Shown: in pieces, positions 27,958 to 36,642 of the stretch
How the letters are laid out: each line of letters starts with the position of its first letter
How positions within the stretch are numbered: the stretch's first letter is position 1
Assembly: GCA_000818095.1 (NCBI GenBank)
Contig: CP009416.1
Span: forward strand, 3,332,501-3,396,500
DNA length: 64,000 bases
Direction: 5' to 3'
Source: Jeotgalibacillus malaysiensis
Lineage (GTDB): Bacteria; Bacillota; Bacilli; Bacillales; Jeotgalibacillaceae
The notes under the pieces: generated by a model
Told to the model about the DNA's origin: nothing
What the model saw: the letters and a program-made list of their open reading frames with translations, nothing else
The model's database searches: none
Translations under genes and position numbers: made by a program

Positions 27958-28536
27958 TCAAAAATTTATAAAATATAAACTTACAAATGGAATAAGAAAT
28001 AGTAGAGCTTTTGTAATAAAACTCTTAAATACAATCCAATAATATAGTTTATCTCTCTTTAAAAGTGGCTTGCTGCTGTTTTCGAATAAAATATAATCAC
28101 CACTAGATTGGTTGTCATTTTTACTGAGTTCTTTCACATACATCTCTTGTATTTCCATAAAGTCATTCATTTTGTTATCGGAATCCATTTTTGCAGCAAT
28201 GAGATGATCTAATTTTATTTCGATTAATCCTAGTGCTATATAGGAATCTTTGTAATTTAATGCTTTTTCTTTATATCCGTTGAAAGAAGAGAAAATAGAT
28301 ATTCCAAATAATGCTGTTGAGGCTATAAGCAGTATTACGACTAGGGCTTGCTGATTGTTAGTAAATGCTACTTGTACAATAGACAAAGCAAGGACCCAAA
28401 AAGTATAATAATTCAAAAAAAATATACAATAGTAGTGGTTTTTATTCATTCTTTCTTCTGCGTTCATTCGGATCTTTTTAGTTTTCCAAACTCGATCATC
28501 ACGATAACTTTTAATAACTGCTTCTGAATTTGCCAC
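27958..28536 (-). CDS. SLATT-domain membrane protein, putative effector
   Basis: 192 residues. Two close hydrophobic segments (about 35-85) sit after a basic N-terminal helix (WKTKKIRMNAEERMNKNHYY), followed by a long soluble helix and a C-terminal hydrophobic segment (about 168-192). This is the SLATT layout. One SLATT family is described as neighbour of reverse transcriptases and proposed as pore-forming suicide effector. It starts at GTG 28536 with GAGAGGTG upstream. First gene of the pair with the RT. Confidence 0.7.
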   Translation of the reverse strand: MANSEAVIKSYRDDRVWKTKKIRMNAEERMNKNHYYCIFFLNYYTFWVLALSIVQVAFTNNQQALVVILLIASTALFGISIFSSFNGYKEKALNYKDSYIALGLIEIKLDHLIAAKMDSDNKMNDFMEIQEMYVKELSKNDNQSSGDYILFENSSKPLLKRDKLYYWIVFKSFITKALLFLIPFVSLYFINF

Positions 28537-28563
28537 GGTAGTTATACACCTCTCAAACTATAA

Positions 28564-28672
28564 GTTGGCCTCTCAATTAATTAACGGAGAATTAAGATTC
28601 GATATGAATCTACACTAGAGTGCAACAAAACGATTAGAGTACCTTTCAACAAGGTCGAATAGGAGGCCAACG
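28564..28672 (-). ncRNA. candidate structured RNA upstream of SLATT-RT operon
   Basis: About 109 bases closed by a perfect nine-base stem, GTTGGCCTC / GAGGCCAAC. Inside lie three hairpins: ACCTT-TCAAC-AAGGT (28641-28655), AGATTC-GATAT-GAATCT (28595-28611) and CACT-AG-AGTG (28613-28622). It lies 28 bases upstream of the SLATT start on the same strand. Many defence RTs need an upstream ncRNA as template or cofactor, so this is the natural candidate. An untranslated leader with control function is the alternative. Strand is inferred from the operon. Confidence 0.45.
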
Positions 28673-28762
28673 TAAAAAATCATAACATAATACCCTATAA
28701 TTTTACACTTATCCCCTAAATAAATTTGATAATAAATAATATTCTAACTTAAAATATTATCT

Positions 28763-29254
28763 TTATTCAGACGGTTCTATAGATGCGCGTTGGATTACTT
28801 CAAGTGTATGGTCATCAGGTTTGAAGGGAAACTCATATTTAGAAATTAAATAGCTATCGTTACATTCACCGACTACAACATTGATCGTACCGATTGTATC
28901 ACCAATTTATAGGTTCTGATCAAGCATGTATTCAACCGTTCCCTACGTTACTGCAGGCACGCCGAACGTATTCGTCAGCATAATAGGTGACTCTAAAACA
29001 CGAAGCTCATTTAGCTGCACAAGCCCGGTTGTTTTGCCAAAACCCTTCAGCACATAGCTTGCAGCCGTTACTTTTTCACGGAATTGATTTCCTTCATATG
29101 GAAGAATTACTGTCACTCCAGTGCAGGCATGAGGTTCACCAATTTGATGAACCAGTGTGACGTGACTGACTTTTACGCCATTTATTTCTGTGATGCAGTT
29201 CTTTTTTCCAACCGGAAGCCGACCACCCCTGATTCCTCTTTCTCTAACTTTCAT
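28763..29254 (-). pseudogene. decayed P1-family (DmpA-like) peptidase
   Basis: From ATG 29254 (AAGAGGTG upstream) the frame gives the start of a P1/DmpA aminopeptidase: RERGIRGGRLPVGKKN...ITEINGVKVSHVTL. At 28943 an in-frame TAG falls in FGVPAVT*GTVEYMLDQNL, then a TAA follows, and the frame continues in recognisable sequence (IGDTIGTINVVVGECNDSYL) before drifting. The family is about 340 residues; only about 160 codons remain, so it is broken by two stops and a deletion. Confidence 0.8.
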
Positions 29255-29304
29255 ATGTAACACCTCTTAATGATCTATTTTCAATGCATCAGTTTTCTCC
29301 CATG

Positions 29305-29333
29305 AAAAAAACTCCCGGCACATGCCGGAAGTT
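29305..29333 (-). terminator. terminator of an unidentified minus-strand transcript
   Basis: ACTTCCGGCA-TG-TGCCGGGAGT followed by seven T on the minus strand. No protein gene ends here; the tRNA-like element at 29418-29495 is the only nearby candidate transcript. Confidence 0.75.
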
Positions 29334-29417
29334 AAATGCCCCATACCCACCCTCACGATATGAAAATCAGTACCTGGTAGTGAATTGTGTATTGTCACTG
29401 TTATGATGTACGGTGTA

Positions 29418-29495
29418 CTGGGCATAAATTGTAAGTCGGGAATCGAACCCATAGAGCTGCCCCTGTGCCCTACCATTAAATAGATGCCAATTTGC
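29418..29495 (-). other. tRNA-like relic
   Basis: On the minus strand a B-box-like GGGTTCGATTCCC, an A-box/D-arm-like TTTAATGGTAGGGCA and a possible end stem GGGCAAATTG / CAATTTATGCCC appear in tRNA order. Only 14 bases separate the D-like and T-like arms, too few for an anticodon arm, and T-stem pairing is poor. It may be a decayed tRNA or a structured RNA ended by the terminator at 29305-29333. Confidence 0.3.
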
Positions 29496-29542
29496 CCATT
29501 GGTGGGTTGGTACTCGCCTTTTCAATCGCTACCTGCTTACAT

Positions 29543-30001
29543 TTATTTCACACATTCAGTCAGCCAGTTCAGCTCCTGAATTTTCGTATCCAGCTTTCGG
29601 TACTCCTGAGAAAGATCATCTACACGCTTTTGTGTTTCCTTTACATTGATCGTAGAAACTGACTTAATTTCTGATCGGGAATAACGATCCTGACGCATAG
29701 AGGCGTGTTCAGCAAGCTCGCTGAAAATACGGCGCTCCTGTCCGATCAGTTCACGTTCTGTCAGTGCATCAGCCAGTGACCGTTTATCATCAAATGGCGT
29801 TTGCAGGTTTGTCCGGTTGATGTCCTGAACCAGTGTCTTCAGCTGACTCAGAATCTGCTCAAGCTCTTTCTGCAATTCTTTCGGATCTTCATTCGGCTCC
29901 TCACCTTCCTGCACCCTTGCATTCTGGATAAGCCGGTGCCTTAACTGCTCAATTCTTTTTTGATAATCCGCACGTGTAATCAGTGCTTCTGCCAATTTCA
30001 T
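29543..30001 (-). CDS. DIP1984/septicolysin-like family protein
   Basis: 152 residues, almost entirely coiled coil. The family pattern is seen as MKLAEALITRADYQKRIEQL at the start, DINRTNLQTPF near residue 83 and the closing KIQELNWLTE. It is a small cytosolic helical protein of unknown function. AAGGAGAG precedes the ATG. The name septicolysin is historical and does not show toxin activity. Single gene. Confidence 0.8.
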   Translation of the reverse strand: MKLAEALITRADYQKRIEQLRHRLIQNARVQEGEEPNEDPKELQKELEQILSQLKTLVQDINRTNLQTPFDDKRSLADALTERELIGQERRIFSELAEHASMRQDRYSRSEIKSVSTINVKETQKRVDDLSQEYRKLDTKIQELNWLTECVK

Positions 30002-30141
30002 CAGAATCTCTCCTTCAGCATTGATACTATATTACCTTATTTTAGCATTGAGGCATTCAGATTTCCAAAAACACACCAAAACTTTAGAAAATATTATAAA
30101 GTAATCTTATACAATACTTTTTAAAGAAAAGAAGTGATCAC

Positions 30142-30957
30142 ATGTCAGAAACACTGAAAAGCATCACAGCACTTAAAACAATCTGCGAGCAACACGACCG
30201 TTGCCAGCTGAAATTGAATGAAAATACGCTTGAGAGCGGGCAGGGGGCTAAGGTATTTGAGCATACTGAAAACGGGCAGCTTGTTGGATTCCTTGGCGTG
30301 TATGACTTTGGAGCGACAGCGGAAGTCTGCGGGATGGTGCATCCTGATTTCAGGAGACGAGGAATTTTCACAGCACTTTTCAAGGAAGCACTGGCGTTTA
30401 TGGAGGATGCGGGATATAAAACCGTCCTGCTTAACTCACCTGCTTCATCAAGTGCCGGACAGGCGTTTATTCAAAAAACGGGCGCTGTTTATAAGATGAC
30501 TGAATATCAGATGAAGTGGAATGGGAAGGCTGTGGCGCCCTCTTCTGACAATCTGACTTTGCGGAAAGCACAGCCGGCTGACCGGGCATTTCAGATTGAC
30601 CTTGATGCGGATGGTTTTTCGATTCCGCGTGAAGAGGTGGAACAGTTTTTCGATGCAGAGACTGAAGACGCTACTACAGTCTCCTATATCATTGAATGGT
30701 ATGATCAATCCGCTGGTAAGCTCAGAATCCATTTAATGAATGGCAAGTACTGGATTTACGGATTCGTGGTATCTGATGAGTTAAGAGGTAAAGGAATTGG
30801 CAGAAATGCGCTTTTGAGCGTGCTTGATCAGCTGCAGGCAGACGGACGCGAGGTGCATCTTGAAGTTGAAGCCGAGAATAAAGGTCCTCTGAAGCTTTAT
30901 GAATCCTGCGGGTTTGAGGTATATCATGCGCAGGACTATTTTACGTACAAATCATGA
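30142..30957 (+). CDS. tandem GNAT-family N-acetyltransferase
   Basis: 271 residues with two GNAT domains. The first has VHPDFRRRGIFTALFKEA around residues 73-90 (acetyl-CoA loop); the second has VSDELRGKGIGRNALLSVL around 210-230 and ends with the GNAT pattern LYESCGFEVY. Tandem GNATs of this kind often have one catalytic and one degenerate half. The substrate is unknown. Single gene. Confidence 0.85.
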   Translation: MSETLKSITALKTICEQHDRCQLKLNENTLESGQGAKVFEHTENGQLVGFLGVYDFGATAEVCGMVHPDFRRRGIFTALFKEALAFMEDAGYKTVLLNSPASSSAGQAFIQKTGAVYKMTEYQMKWNGKAVAPSSDNLTLRKAQPADRAFQIDLDADGFSIPREEVEQFFDAETEDATTVSYIIEWYDQSAGKLRIHLMNGKYWIYGFVVSDELRGKGIGRNALLSVLDQLQADGREVHLEVEAENKGPLKLYESCGFEVYHAQDYFTYKS

Positions 30958-31050
30958 TCGTTTTCTCATTAAATTCTAATCTTCTTCCCAGTTTAATCTT
31001 ATATTAGGAGAGTAATATACAGATTGAGAGAGATTAAAAGGAGAGAGACG

Positions 31051-31353
31051 ATGAGAAAATTAGTATTGGCGTTCATGTTTAGTACACTATTTATTGCGGG
31101 CTGCAGTGCAACAGCTAACGAGAGTAACCTGAGTGCTTTTCCTGAGTATGACAACCTGATCGAGTATATTGATATAGAAAGTGTTTCAGCTGAGATTGCA
31201 GACGACAATCCCGGTGAACGTGTCATTCTTTTTAAAGATGAGAGCGGAGAAGTTCAGTATAAAAGCATTTTTGTAAAAGAGACGAATTGGCATAAAATTG
31301 TACAGACTGATGGACCAAATTTGTTTAATGATGTGATTGAGACGAATCTATAA
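31051..31353 (+). CDS. small lipoprotein
   Basis: 100 residues from ATG 31051, seven bases after AAGGAGAG. A signal peptide ends in lipobox FIAGC (Cys about 17); the mature part is acidic. The protein should be anchored on the outer face of the membrane. No known family is recognised. Its own terminator follows directly. Confidence 0.7.
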   Translation: MRKLVLAFMFSTLFIAGCSATANESNLSAFPEYDNLIEYIDIESVSAEIADDNPGERVILFKDESGEVQYKSIFVKETNWHKIVQTDGPNLFNDVIETNL

Positions 31354-31355
31354 AG

Positions 31356-31389
31356 TAAGGACAGAGCATTTTTGCCTCTGTCCTTGTTA
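31356..31389. terminator. terminator after lipoprotein gene
   Basis: AAGGACAGAG / CTCTGTCCTT perfect ten-base stem with loop CATTTTTGC. Confidence 0.8.
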
Positions 31390-31406
31390 TATGAAGGTCA
31401 AAATTT

Positions 31407-32171
31407 CTAAGCTGATTCTTTATGAAGGAGGTGATTCAAATTAGACTTAATCAATAAATCTGTGTCATTGATGTTTACTTTTGCCTCAAAATCAACCTCT
31501 ACCCACCACTGTGGTGAAAAATCCAATCGTATTTTCCGTACTAACAATTTTAGTGGTACGTCTCTTTTTAATAAAGCAAATAAAGCTTGATTATATATTC
31601 CTGGAACATATCCTAAATGAACCTGATTAGATGATAAAATTTTTACAGCGTAAGGATCTGCAAAGTTATCTGGTTCTATTTCCATGTGAAGACGATCACC
31701 ACTGTCTATCTCGTTCAGCCATTCCTGATCATTGAATTCACGATGACGCATTCCATTTATAAAAAACGTAGCCGATAGGGTCTCATCATTTAATTTTAAA
31801 GGTTGTTCAAATGTATAAGGATCATTGGCTAATGCTCCTCTAGTAGCCTGAAGTATATCCATACGATCTGCTTGGTTTGTTAAATTAAGGTCAGATAAAA
31901 AATTTTCATATCCGATTCGCGACTGATCTGGAATCCGGCGATTAAATGCCTCAAATAAATGATCGGAAGTATAAACCTTATCTAAAGATGGAAATGCAGG
32001 GTGACCAGTATACCCATTATCAATAGCAGACTTTACATTTCTGGTTGAGTCACTATTGAATGAATACTCAAATGTGTATACTTCACCATTAAACGATAGT
32101 GTCCCGATATGATAATACAAATCGTTTTTATAGTTTTTCCACACTAATAATAATGACTTAATTTTACTCAT
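31407..32171 (-). CDS. HIRAN-domain protein paired with HipA-like kinase
   Basis: 254 residues. The N-terminal 110 residues (LLLVWKNYKNDLYYHIGTL...FEYSF) resemble the HipA N-terminal module. Residues about 130-215 form a HIRAN-like beta domain: FFINGMRHREF, DRLHMEIEPDNFADPYAVKI and HLGYVPGIYNQ. HIRAN domains bind DNA ends or damage-related structures. The start ATG lies seven bases after the stop of the kinase gene, whose end supplies the AAGGGG site, so the two are coupled. Together they look like a two-gene toxin-antitoxin-like or defence unit (inference). Confidence 0.65.
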   Translation of the reverse strand: MSKIKSLLLVWKNYKNDLYYHIGTLSFNGEVYTFEYSFNSDSTRNVKSAIDNGYTGHPAFPSLDKVYTSDHLFEAFNRRIPDQSRIGYENFLSDLNLTNQADRMDILQATRGALANDPYTFEQPLKLNDETLSATFFINGMRHREFNDQEWLNEIDSGDRLHMEIEPDNFADPYAVKILSSNQVHLGYVPGIYNQALFALLKRDVPLKLLVRKIRLDFSPQWWVEVDFEAKVNINDTDLLIKSNLNHLLHKESA

Positions 32172-32178
32172 TTCTCAG

Positions 32179-33051
32179 TCACCCCTTCAATTCACTTAAT
32201 AATTGTTGCCGTCTATATGAAATAAATTCAAAGATAAACTTTTTCCTAACGTCTGATATCAACGGGAGGTTAGCGCAATATCCTTTTAAGTGCTGCATAT
32301 CAAAGTTCTCTAATCTTTTCACAAAGCAGCCTGAGAACTCTGGATAACTGGTTTTCAACGCATGTAAAATCGTAGACACCTTAATTTTTGGAGATTGATT
32401 ATTATCTAAACCAATTTTCAGCAGAGTATTTTTATATAAATTGTGCATCAATTTTGGAGAATCCATAATTGATTCCAATCGCTCATCAGGGAGTTGCCAG
32501 CCCAGAGATGCACCATTATCATACAAAGGACTTGCAAATGCTATACCTTCTCTAAAAAGCAGTTGCCAATTGTGACCATGGCGATCTTAATTCCCAATTA
32601 AAATATCAAATAAATTCATATTCACAAAAGTTTCTTTCAAAACATTATAATGCTTAAACTGCTCAAATAATACTAAAAAAGCTTTCATCCTTTCCACATT
32701 TGGCAACTTTGAAAGGTGTAAATGTTCATATTCTCCCTCAAATTGTGCTGCCATTAAAGACGCTACCGTTTCTCTATCTTCTGCGTTAAATTGCTGCGCG
32801 AAATTTTTCATTAGACATCCACGGTCACCTTTATAGTAAGCAACCTCTGCACTTACCGATAGTAAATCTAGCATTGAGGCAACCTTAGAAGCAATTACTT
32901 CATTTAAATCTTCCCAATTGGTTCTTTTTCCGTCAAAAGGTCTGGGGAATTTCATAACATATTGTGTTCCATCAGGAGAAACGATTTCAAACTTTTCTAA
33001 TGTACTGTTCTCACCGTAACCAATGATCGGCCAGCTTGATACATCTTTCAT
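32179..33051 (-). pseudogene. HipA-like Ser/Thr kinase interrupted by one stop codon
   Basis: A single 290-codon frame. The first 154 codons give the ATP-binding lobe (NSTLEKFEIVSPDGTQYVMK) and helices up to NMNLFDILIGN. TAA at 32587-32589 then falls where HipA proteins have Gln in the catalytic loop NQDRHGHNW; DRHGHNWQLLFREG and the metal motif LYDNGASLG follow in the same frame. One C-to-T change (CAA to TAA) explains it. All other core motifs survive, so the loss is recent or an assembly error. It has GGAG upstream and is coupled to the HIRAN gene. Confidence 0.75.
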
Positions 33052-33189
33052 ATGTCACGTCTCCTTTCAACTCCATTAAAAAGCTATTGTTTCGATTAAA
33101 TAAAATTCGTAAGCACTACTTTAATTCCCCTTAACAAGAACGTATATTCCCATAAATCGAAATTTTAATAGAGATTAAAAAATTAATAC

Positions 33190-34878
33190 TTACATCTCCT
33201 CAGGCGCCTCAACTCCAAGCAAATACAAACCTTCCTTCAACACGACCTGAACTGCATGAACCAGCGCAAGCTTCTCCTGTCTGCCTTCTGCCGCATCCAG
33301 AATCCGCACGTTACCGTAATACTGATTGAACGATTTTGCCAGTTCAAGTACATATTTTGCGATCTGAGAAGGATCATTTCCATCAAATGCACGCTTCACC
33401 GCTTCCGGAAAATCCATCAGACTTTTAACCACACGCCATGCCTGATCATTGTCAAAAATCAGTGGTTCAGTGCTTTCCTGATAGCCACCTTTTCTTAAAA
33501 TAGAAGATGCCCGCGCATAGGTGTACTGAACGTAAGGACCTGTCTCCCCTTCAAACTTCAGCATCGCATCAAGCGAGAACTCCACGTCATTCAAACGATG
33601 ATTTTTTAAATCATGAAACATCACAGCACCTGTTCCTACCTGGTATGCAACCCGCTCTTTGTCAGTCAGAGAAGGATTCTTATCTGCAATATTCTTACGC
33701 GCAAGACTGACCGCTTCCTTCAGCACTTCCTCAAGCAGCACGACTTTCCCTTTTCGCGTAGACATCTTCTTGCCATCCTCCAGCATCATGCCAAATGGAA
33801 CATGCTTCAGTCCCAGGCTCCACTCATACCCCATCTTCCCAAGCACCTCAAACAGCTGCTTGAAATGCAGCGTCTGTTCATTGCCGACAACATAGAGCGA
33901 CCGCGATGACCCGTATGTTTCGTGACGATAGATCGCAGCTGCCAGATCACGCGTTGCATACAGCGTCGTGCCATCCTTCTTTTTAATCAGACAGGGCGGC
34001 ACCCCTTCTGCCGTCTCCACTACAAGTGCACCTTCAGATTCCTCTAAAAGCTGCTTATCCTCAAGTAGCTTCACAACCCGATCCATTTTGTCATTGTAAA
34101 AAGCCTCTCCCTGCGTTGAATCAAACGTAACGCCAAGCAGCTCATAAATATGGTTAAACTCCTTCAGCGACTCCTCTCTGAACCACTTCCACAGCTCGCG
34201 CGCTTCCTGATCCTCGTCTTCAAGACGCTTAAACCAAAGGCGACCCTCATCAATCAGTGACGCGTCATGCTCCGCTTCATCATGAAATTTTACATAGAGT
34301 GTCAGAAGCTCTTTAATCGGGTTTTCACGGATCTTCTCTTCATTACCCCAGAGCTTATAAGCCGCAATGAGCTTGCCAAACTGCGTACCCCAGTCGCCAA
34401 GGTGATTAATGCGCACAACCTCAAAGCCGTTTTTCTCAGCAATCCTCGCAAGCGAATGACCAATCACTGTTGAGCGCAGATGTCCCATAGAAAAGGGTTT
34501 TGCGATGTTTGGAGAGGAAAAGTCAATCGTGATGACCTCGCCGCTTCCTTGATGCAGAGTGCCATAGTTCGCTTTCTCCTGAATCACTTCTGCAACGACT
34601 GAACCCGACACTTCCCCCTGTTTTAAAAAGACATTCACATAACCACCGACCGCTTCCACTTTTTCAAAAAGCGAAGGCAATTCAAGCTTATCAGCAAGTT
34701 CCCCGGCAATCTGATTAGGCGCTTTCCGAAAAATCTTTGCCAGCTCAAAGCACGGAAAAGCATAGTCACCCATGTCATCAAATTTCGGTTTTTCGATCAG
34801 CTGAACCACCTTTTCTAACTTAAGCTGGTCCTTTAACTGTTGATATAACGCTTCTGCAAATAACGATTGATAATCCAC
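33190..34878 (-). CDS. argS: arginyl-tRNA synthetase
   Basis: 562 residues from GTG 34878, eight bases after AGGAGG; longer frames run into the T-box leader. Class I landmarks: FSSPNIAKPFSMGHLRSTVIG (HIGH-type motif, GHLRS), GMMLEDGKKMSTRKGKVVLL (KMSK-type motif) and an anticodon-binding DALR domain at the C-terminus. It charges tRNA-Arg. Expression should be set by the T-box leader directly upstream. Confidence 0.97.
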   Translation of the reverse strand: MDYQSLFAEALYQQLKDQLKLEKVVQLIEKPKFDDMGDYAFPCFELAKIFRKAPNQIAGELADKLELPSLFEKVEAVGGYVNVFLKQGEVSGSVVAEVIQEKANYGTLHQGSGEVITIDFSSPNIAKPFSMGHLRSTVIGHSLARIAEKNGFEVVRINHLGDWGTQFGKLIAAYKLWGNEEKIRENPIKELLTLYVKFHDEAEHDASLIDEGRLWFKRLEDEDQEARELWKWFREESLKEFNHIYELLGVTFDSTQGEAFYNDKMDRVVKLLEDKQLLEESEGALVVETAEGVPPCLIKKKDGTTLYATRDLAAAIYRHETYGSSRSLYVVGNEQTLHFKQLFEVLGKMGYEWSLGLKHVPFGMMLEDGKKMSTRKGKVVLLEEVLKEAVSLARKNIADKNPSLTDKERVAYQVGTGAVMFHDLKNHRLNDVEFSLDAMLKFEGETGPYVQYTYARASSILRKGGYQESTEPLIFDNDQAWRVVKSLMDFPEAVKRAFDGNDPSQIAKYVLELAKSFNQYYGNVRILDAAEGRQEKLALVHAVQVVLKEGLYLLGVEAPEEM

Positions 34879-34889
34879 CAAAACCCCTC

Positions 34890-35145
34890 CTAAAATAAAA
34901 AACACCCGTCTCTTCTCCATACAGGAAAAGAGACGGGCGTTCGAATCGTCCGCGGTACCACTCTCATTGTTTTCACAACCACTCAAATTGATAACGGGGT
35001 TCTCCCCGGCAGCTCCTACTTCGTTTCAGACCTGCATCTCCAAAGTGCGCTTCACTCCCTGCTTCACAACCGGGCTCCCACCATCCCCGGCTCGCTTCAC
35101 ATCCACAGCAAGCTACTCTCTTTGTCATTGACGTTTGTTTTTACC
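34890..35145 (-). promoter_or_regulatory. T-box riboswitch leader of argS
   Basis: On the minus strand the leader shows a long Stem I region, the T-box antiterminator sequence AGAGTGGTACCGCGG (about 34948-34966) and then a terminator ACGCCCGTCTCTT / AAGAGACGGGTGT with T tract (34893-34937). A GTGAAGCGCAC segment in Stem I could hold CGC (Arg) as specifier, agreeing with argS downstream. Uncharged tRNA-Arg should pair with it and allow readthrough. Confidence 0.93.
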
Positions 35146-35177
35146 TATTATAGCCATTTGATGAGGGATTACAAGCA

Positions 35178-35756
35178 TTATTTTGAGGAGTCCTCAATCA
35201 TTAATCTGTAAAAATCTGAAGGGTGAATCCTTTTTATAGTGCCAATCTGTTTAGGGAAACGTTTTGTATTAGAGGTTACAATCAGGTCACACTCTGCCTG
35301 AACAGCTGTGATCCAGACGTGAAAATCGTTTTGATCAAATTGATGCAGTGGTTCTTTAAGCTCACTTGATATGGCAAAGTCATCCGCTTCTTCAATTGAA
35401 TAACCTGATAATAGTTCCAGCACTTCTTTTAGAGGACGGTGTTCTCGTATAACCGTTTCAATAGAGTAACGGCCAACAGCAGAATTCACGGGTGGATGAA
35501 GGTCCAGTATTGGGGAAATCATGTAGTGGATAAAAGTTTCAATTTCATCAGGGGTAAACGTAACCTGTCTCAGACCTTCGAGTGCTTTTCGGTAAAATTC
35601 AAGCAGGCACAACTTAGAAATGACAGGTTGATAAAGAAGATCGGTACGACCAAGTTTCAGGATTCTTTCATTGACGCCGCCCGGACGTCTGATCGCACCG
35701 CAAAGTACAGTAGTATCTATCAATACTTTAGGAGGGTCACGATACATCAAACTCAT
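35178..35756 (-). CDS. PIN-domain protein (putative toxin nuclease)
   Basis: 192 residues. PIN-like acidic residues: LIDTTVLCGAI near residue 12, an Asp/Glu cluster SIEEADDFAIS near 122, and DFHVWITAVQAECDLIVTSNTKRFP near 143-165. This matches PIN RNases of the toxin-antitoxin type. GGAGG lies eight bases before the ATG. It overlaps the end of the HTH gene by 20 bases, so the two are co-translated. The pair may be a TA module with the HTH protein as antitoxin (inference). Confidence 0.7.
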   Translation of the reverse strand: MSLMYRDPPKVLIDTTVLCGAIRRPGGVNERILKLGRTDLLYQPVISKLCLLEFYRKALEGLRQVTFTPDEIETFIHYMISPILDLHPPVNSAVGRYSIETVIREHRPLKEVLELLSGYSIEEADDFAISSELKEPLHQFDQNDFHVWITAVQAECDLIVTSNTKRFPKQIGTIKRIHPSDFYRLMIEDSSK

Positions 35757-36393
35757 CCACCGGTCCTCCCGACAATGCTTTTGAATGAATCTTTTTCAAT
35801 TGCTGCTCAGCATGCAATGCTTCTTGCGGAGACACTTTAAAATAGTTGGAGGGAATTCTCCAATGTCCTCCATCTGTCCGATTCGCTTCAGGAAACTTGC
35901 CATTGTCACACATTCTTCTGACAGTCTGATCGGACACTCCGAGAATCAGCGCAGTTTCAGAAGAAGTATAGAATTCCTTTGAAATTTTGCTGGGAGGACT
36001 TTCTTCTAAGCTGACCTGTTGATCGGAATTTGCTGCTACCTGGATCAGTGGACTGAAATAATACTTCCGCAACTGAGCCGCATGAGCATGATCCACACTT
36101 AAAAAATCAACAATTCCATCAAGGTACTCAACAAGTTTTTCCTGTAACTGATCTTGTTGCTGTAATTCTTTTAATTCTGAGAACTCTTTAGCCAAGTGCT
36201 TAAGGCGATCTAACTGTTTAAGATCAAACTGCTTTTTATGATCCATTGAAACTTTTGATTGCAACTGAACTGCTTTATTTCCCGTAGTAGAAGAAGCAAT
36301 CGAATCAATTACTGAGATAGCCTCTTTCACCTTGTCAGCTTGAATCAGTGCTTTTGCTGCCTCCCAAAGTGCCAGATCCCTATTATCAATCAC
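35737..36393 (-). CDS. helical protein with excisionase/MerR-type HTH, partner of PIN protein
   Basis: 218 residues from GTG 36393, seven bases after GGAGG. Residues 1-135 are helical without a recognised family. Residues about 143-195 form a MerR/excisionase winged helix: FYTSSETALILGVSDQTVRRMCDNGKFP...GGHWRIP. The C-terminal tail (HAEQQLKKIHSKAL) could contact the PIN partner, whose gene overlaps this one. Likely DNA-binding antitoxin or regulator. Confidence 0.65.
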   Translation of the reverse strand: MIDNRDLALWEAAKALIQADKVKEAISVIDSIASSTTGNKAVQLQSKVSMDHKKQFDLKQLDRLKHLAKEFSELKELQQQDQLQEKLVEYLDGIVDFLSVDHAHAAQLRKYYFSPLIQVAANSDQQVSLEESPPSKISKEFYTSSETALILGVSDQTVRRMCDNGKFPEANRTDGGHWRIPSNYFKVSPQEALHAEQQLKKIHSKALSGGPVDEFDVS

Positions 36394-36473
36394 AAAATCA
36401 CCTCCGTTTTTTATATTATATTTTCAAATTCCAACAAACTCAACAAAAATAACTTCTTTAATCTTTACATATT

Positions 36474-36635
36474 TTATTTTGAAATCTTCCTCAATTCATC
36501 CATAAAAGCAGGCTTCCTGTAATAAAGTCCCTGAAGTTCGCTAATGATACGGGATATCTCTTTCTCTCCTGCATATTTCCTAATCCCAGACCCAAGTGGA
36601 AGCATGTAATTCGGGGATTCCATCACATGCAGCAT
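36474..36635 (-). CDS. small ORF or 3' remnant of a lost gene
   Basis: 53 codons from ATG 36635 to TAA 36474, with protein-like composition (GSGIRKYAGEKEISRIISEL...PAFMDELRKI). It sits seven bases after the zinc-ribbon gene on the same strand. No good ribosome binding site is seen and a stop precedes the ATG, so it may be the tail of a deleted gene. Confidence 0.35.
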   Translation of the reverse strand: MLHVMESPNYMLPLGSGIRKYAGEKEISRIISELQGLYYRKPAFMDELRKISK

Positions 36636-36642
36636 CTACTGC

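Noticed and set aside
26586-28672. Retron (msr-msd plus RT)
   Set aside because: The RT lacks the NAxxH and VTG marks, an effector gene lies between RNA candidate and RT, and no msr/msd inverted repeat pair is seen.
29267-29476. 69-codon minus-strand ORF
   Set aside because: It covers the terminator hairpin and the tRNA-like element and has no family or coding character.
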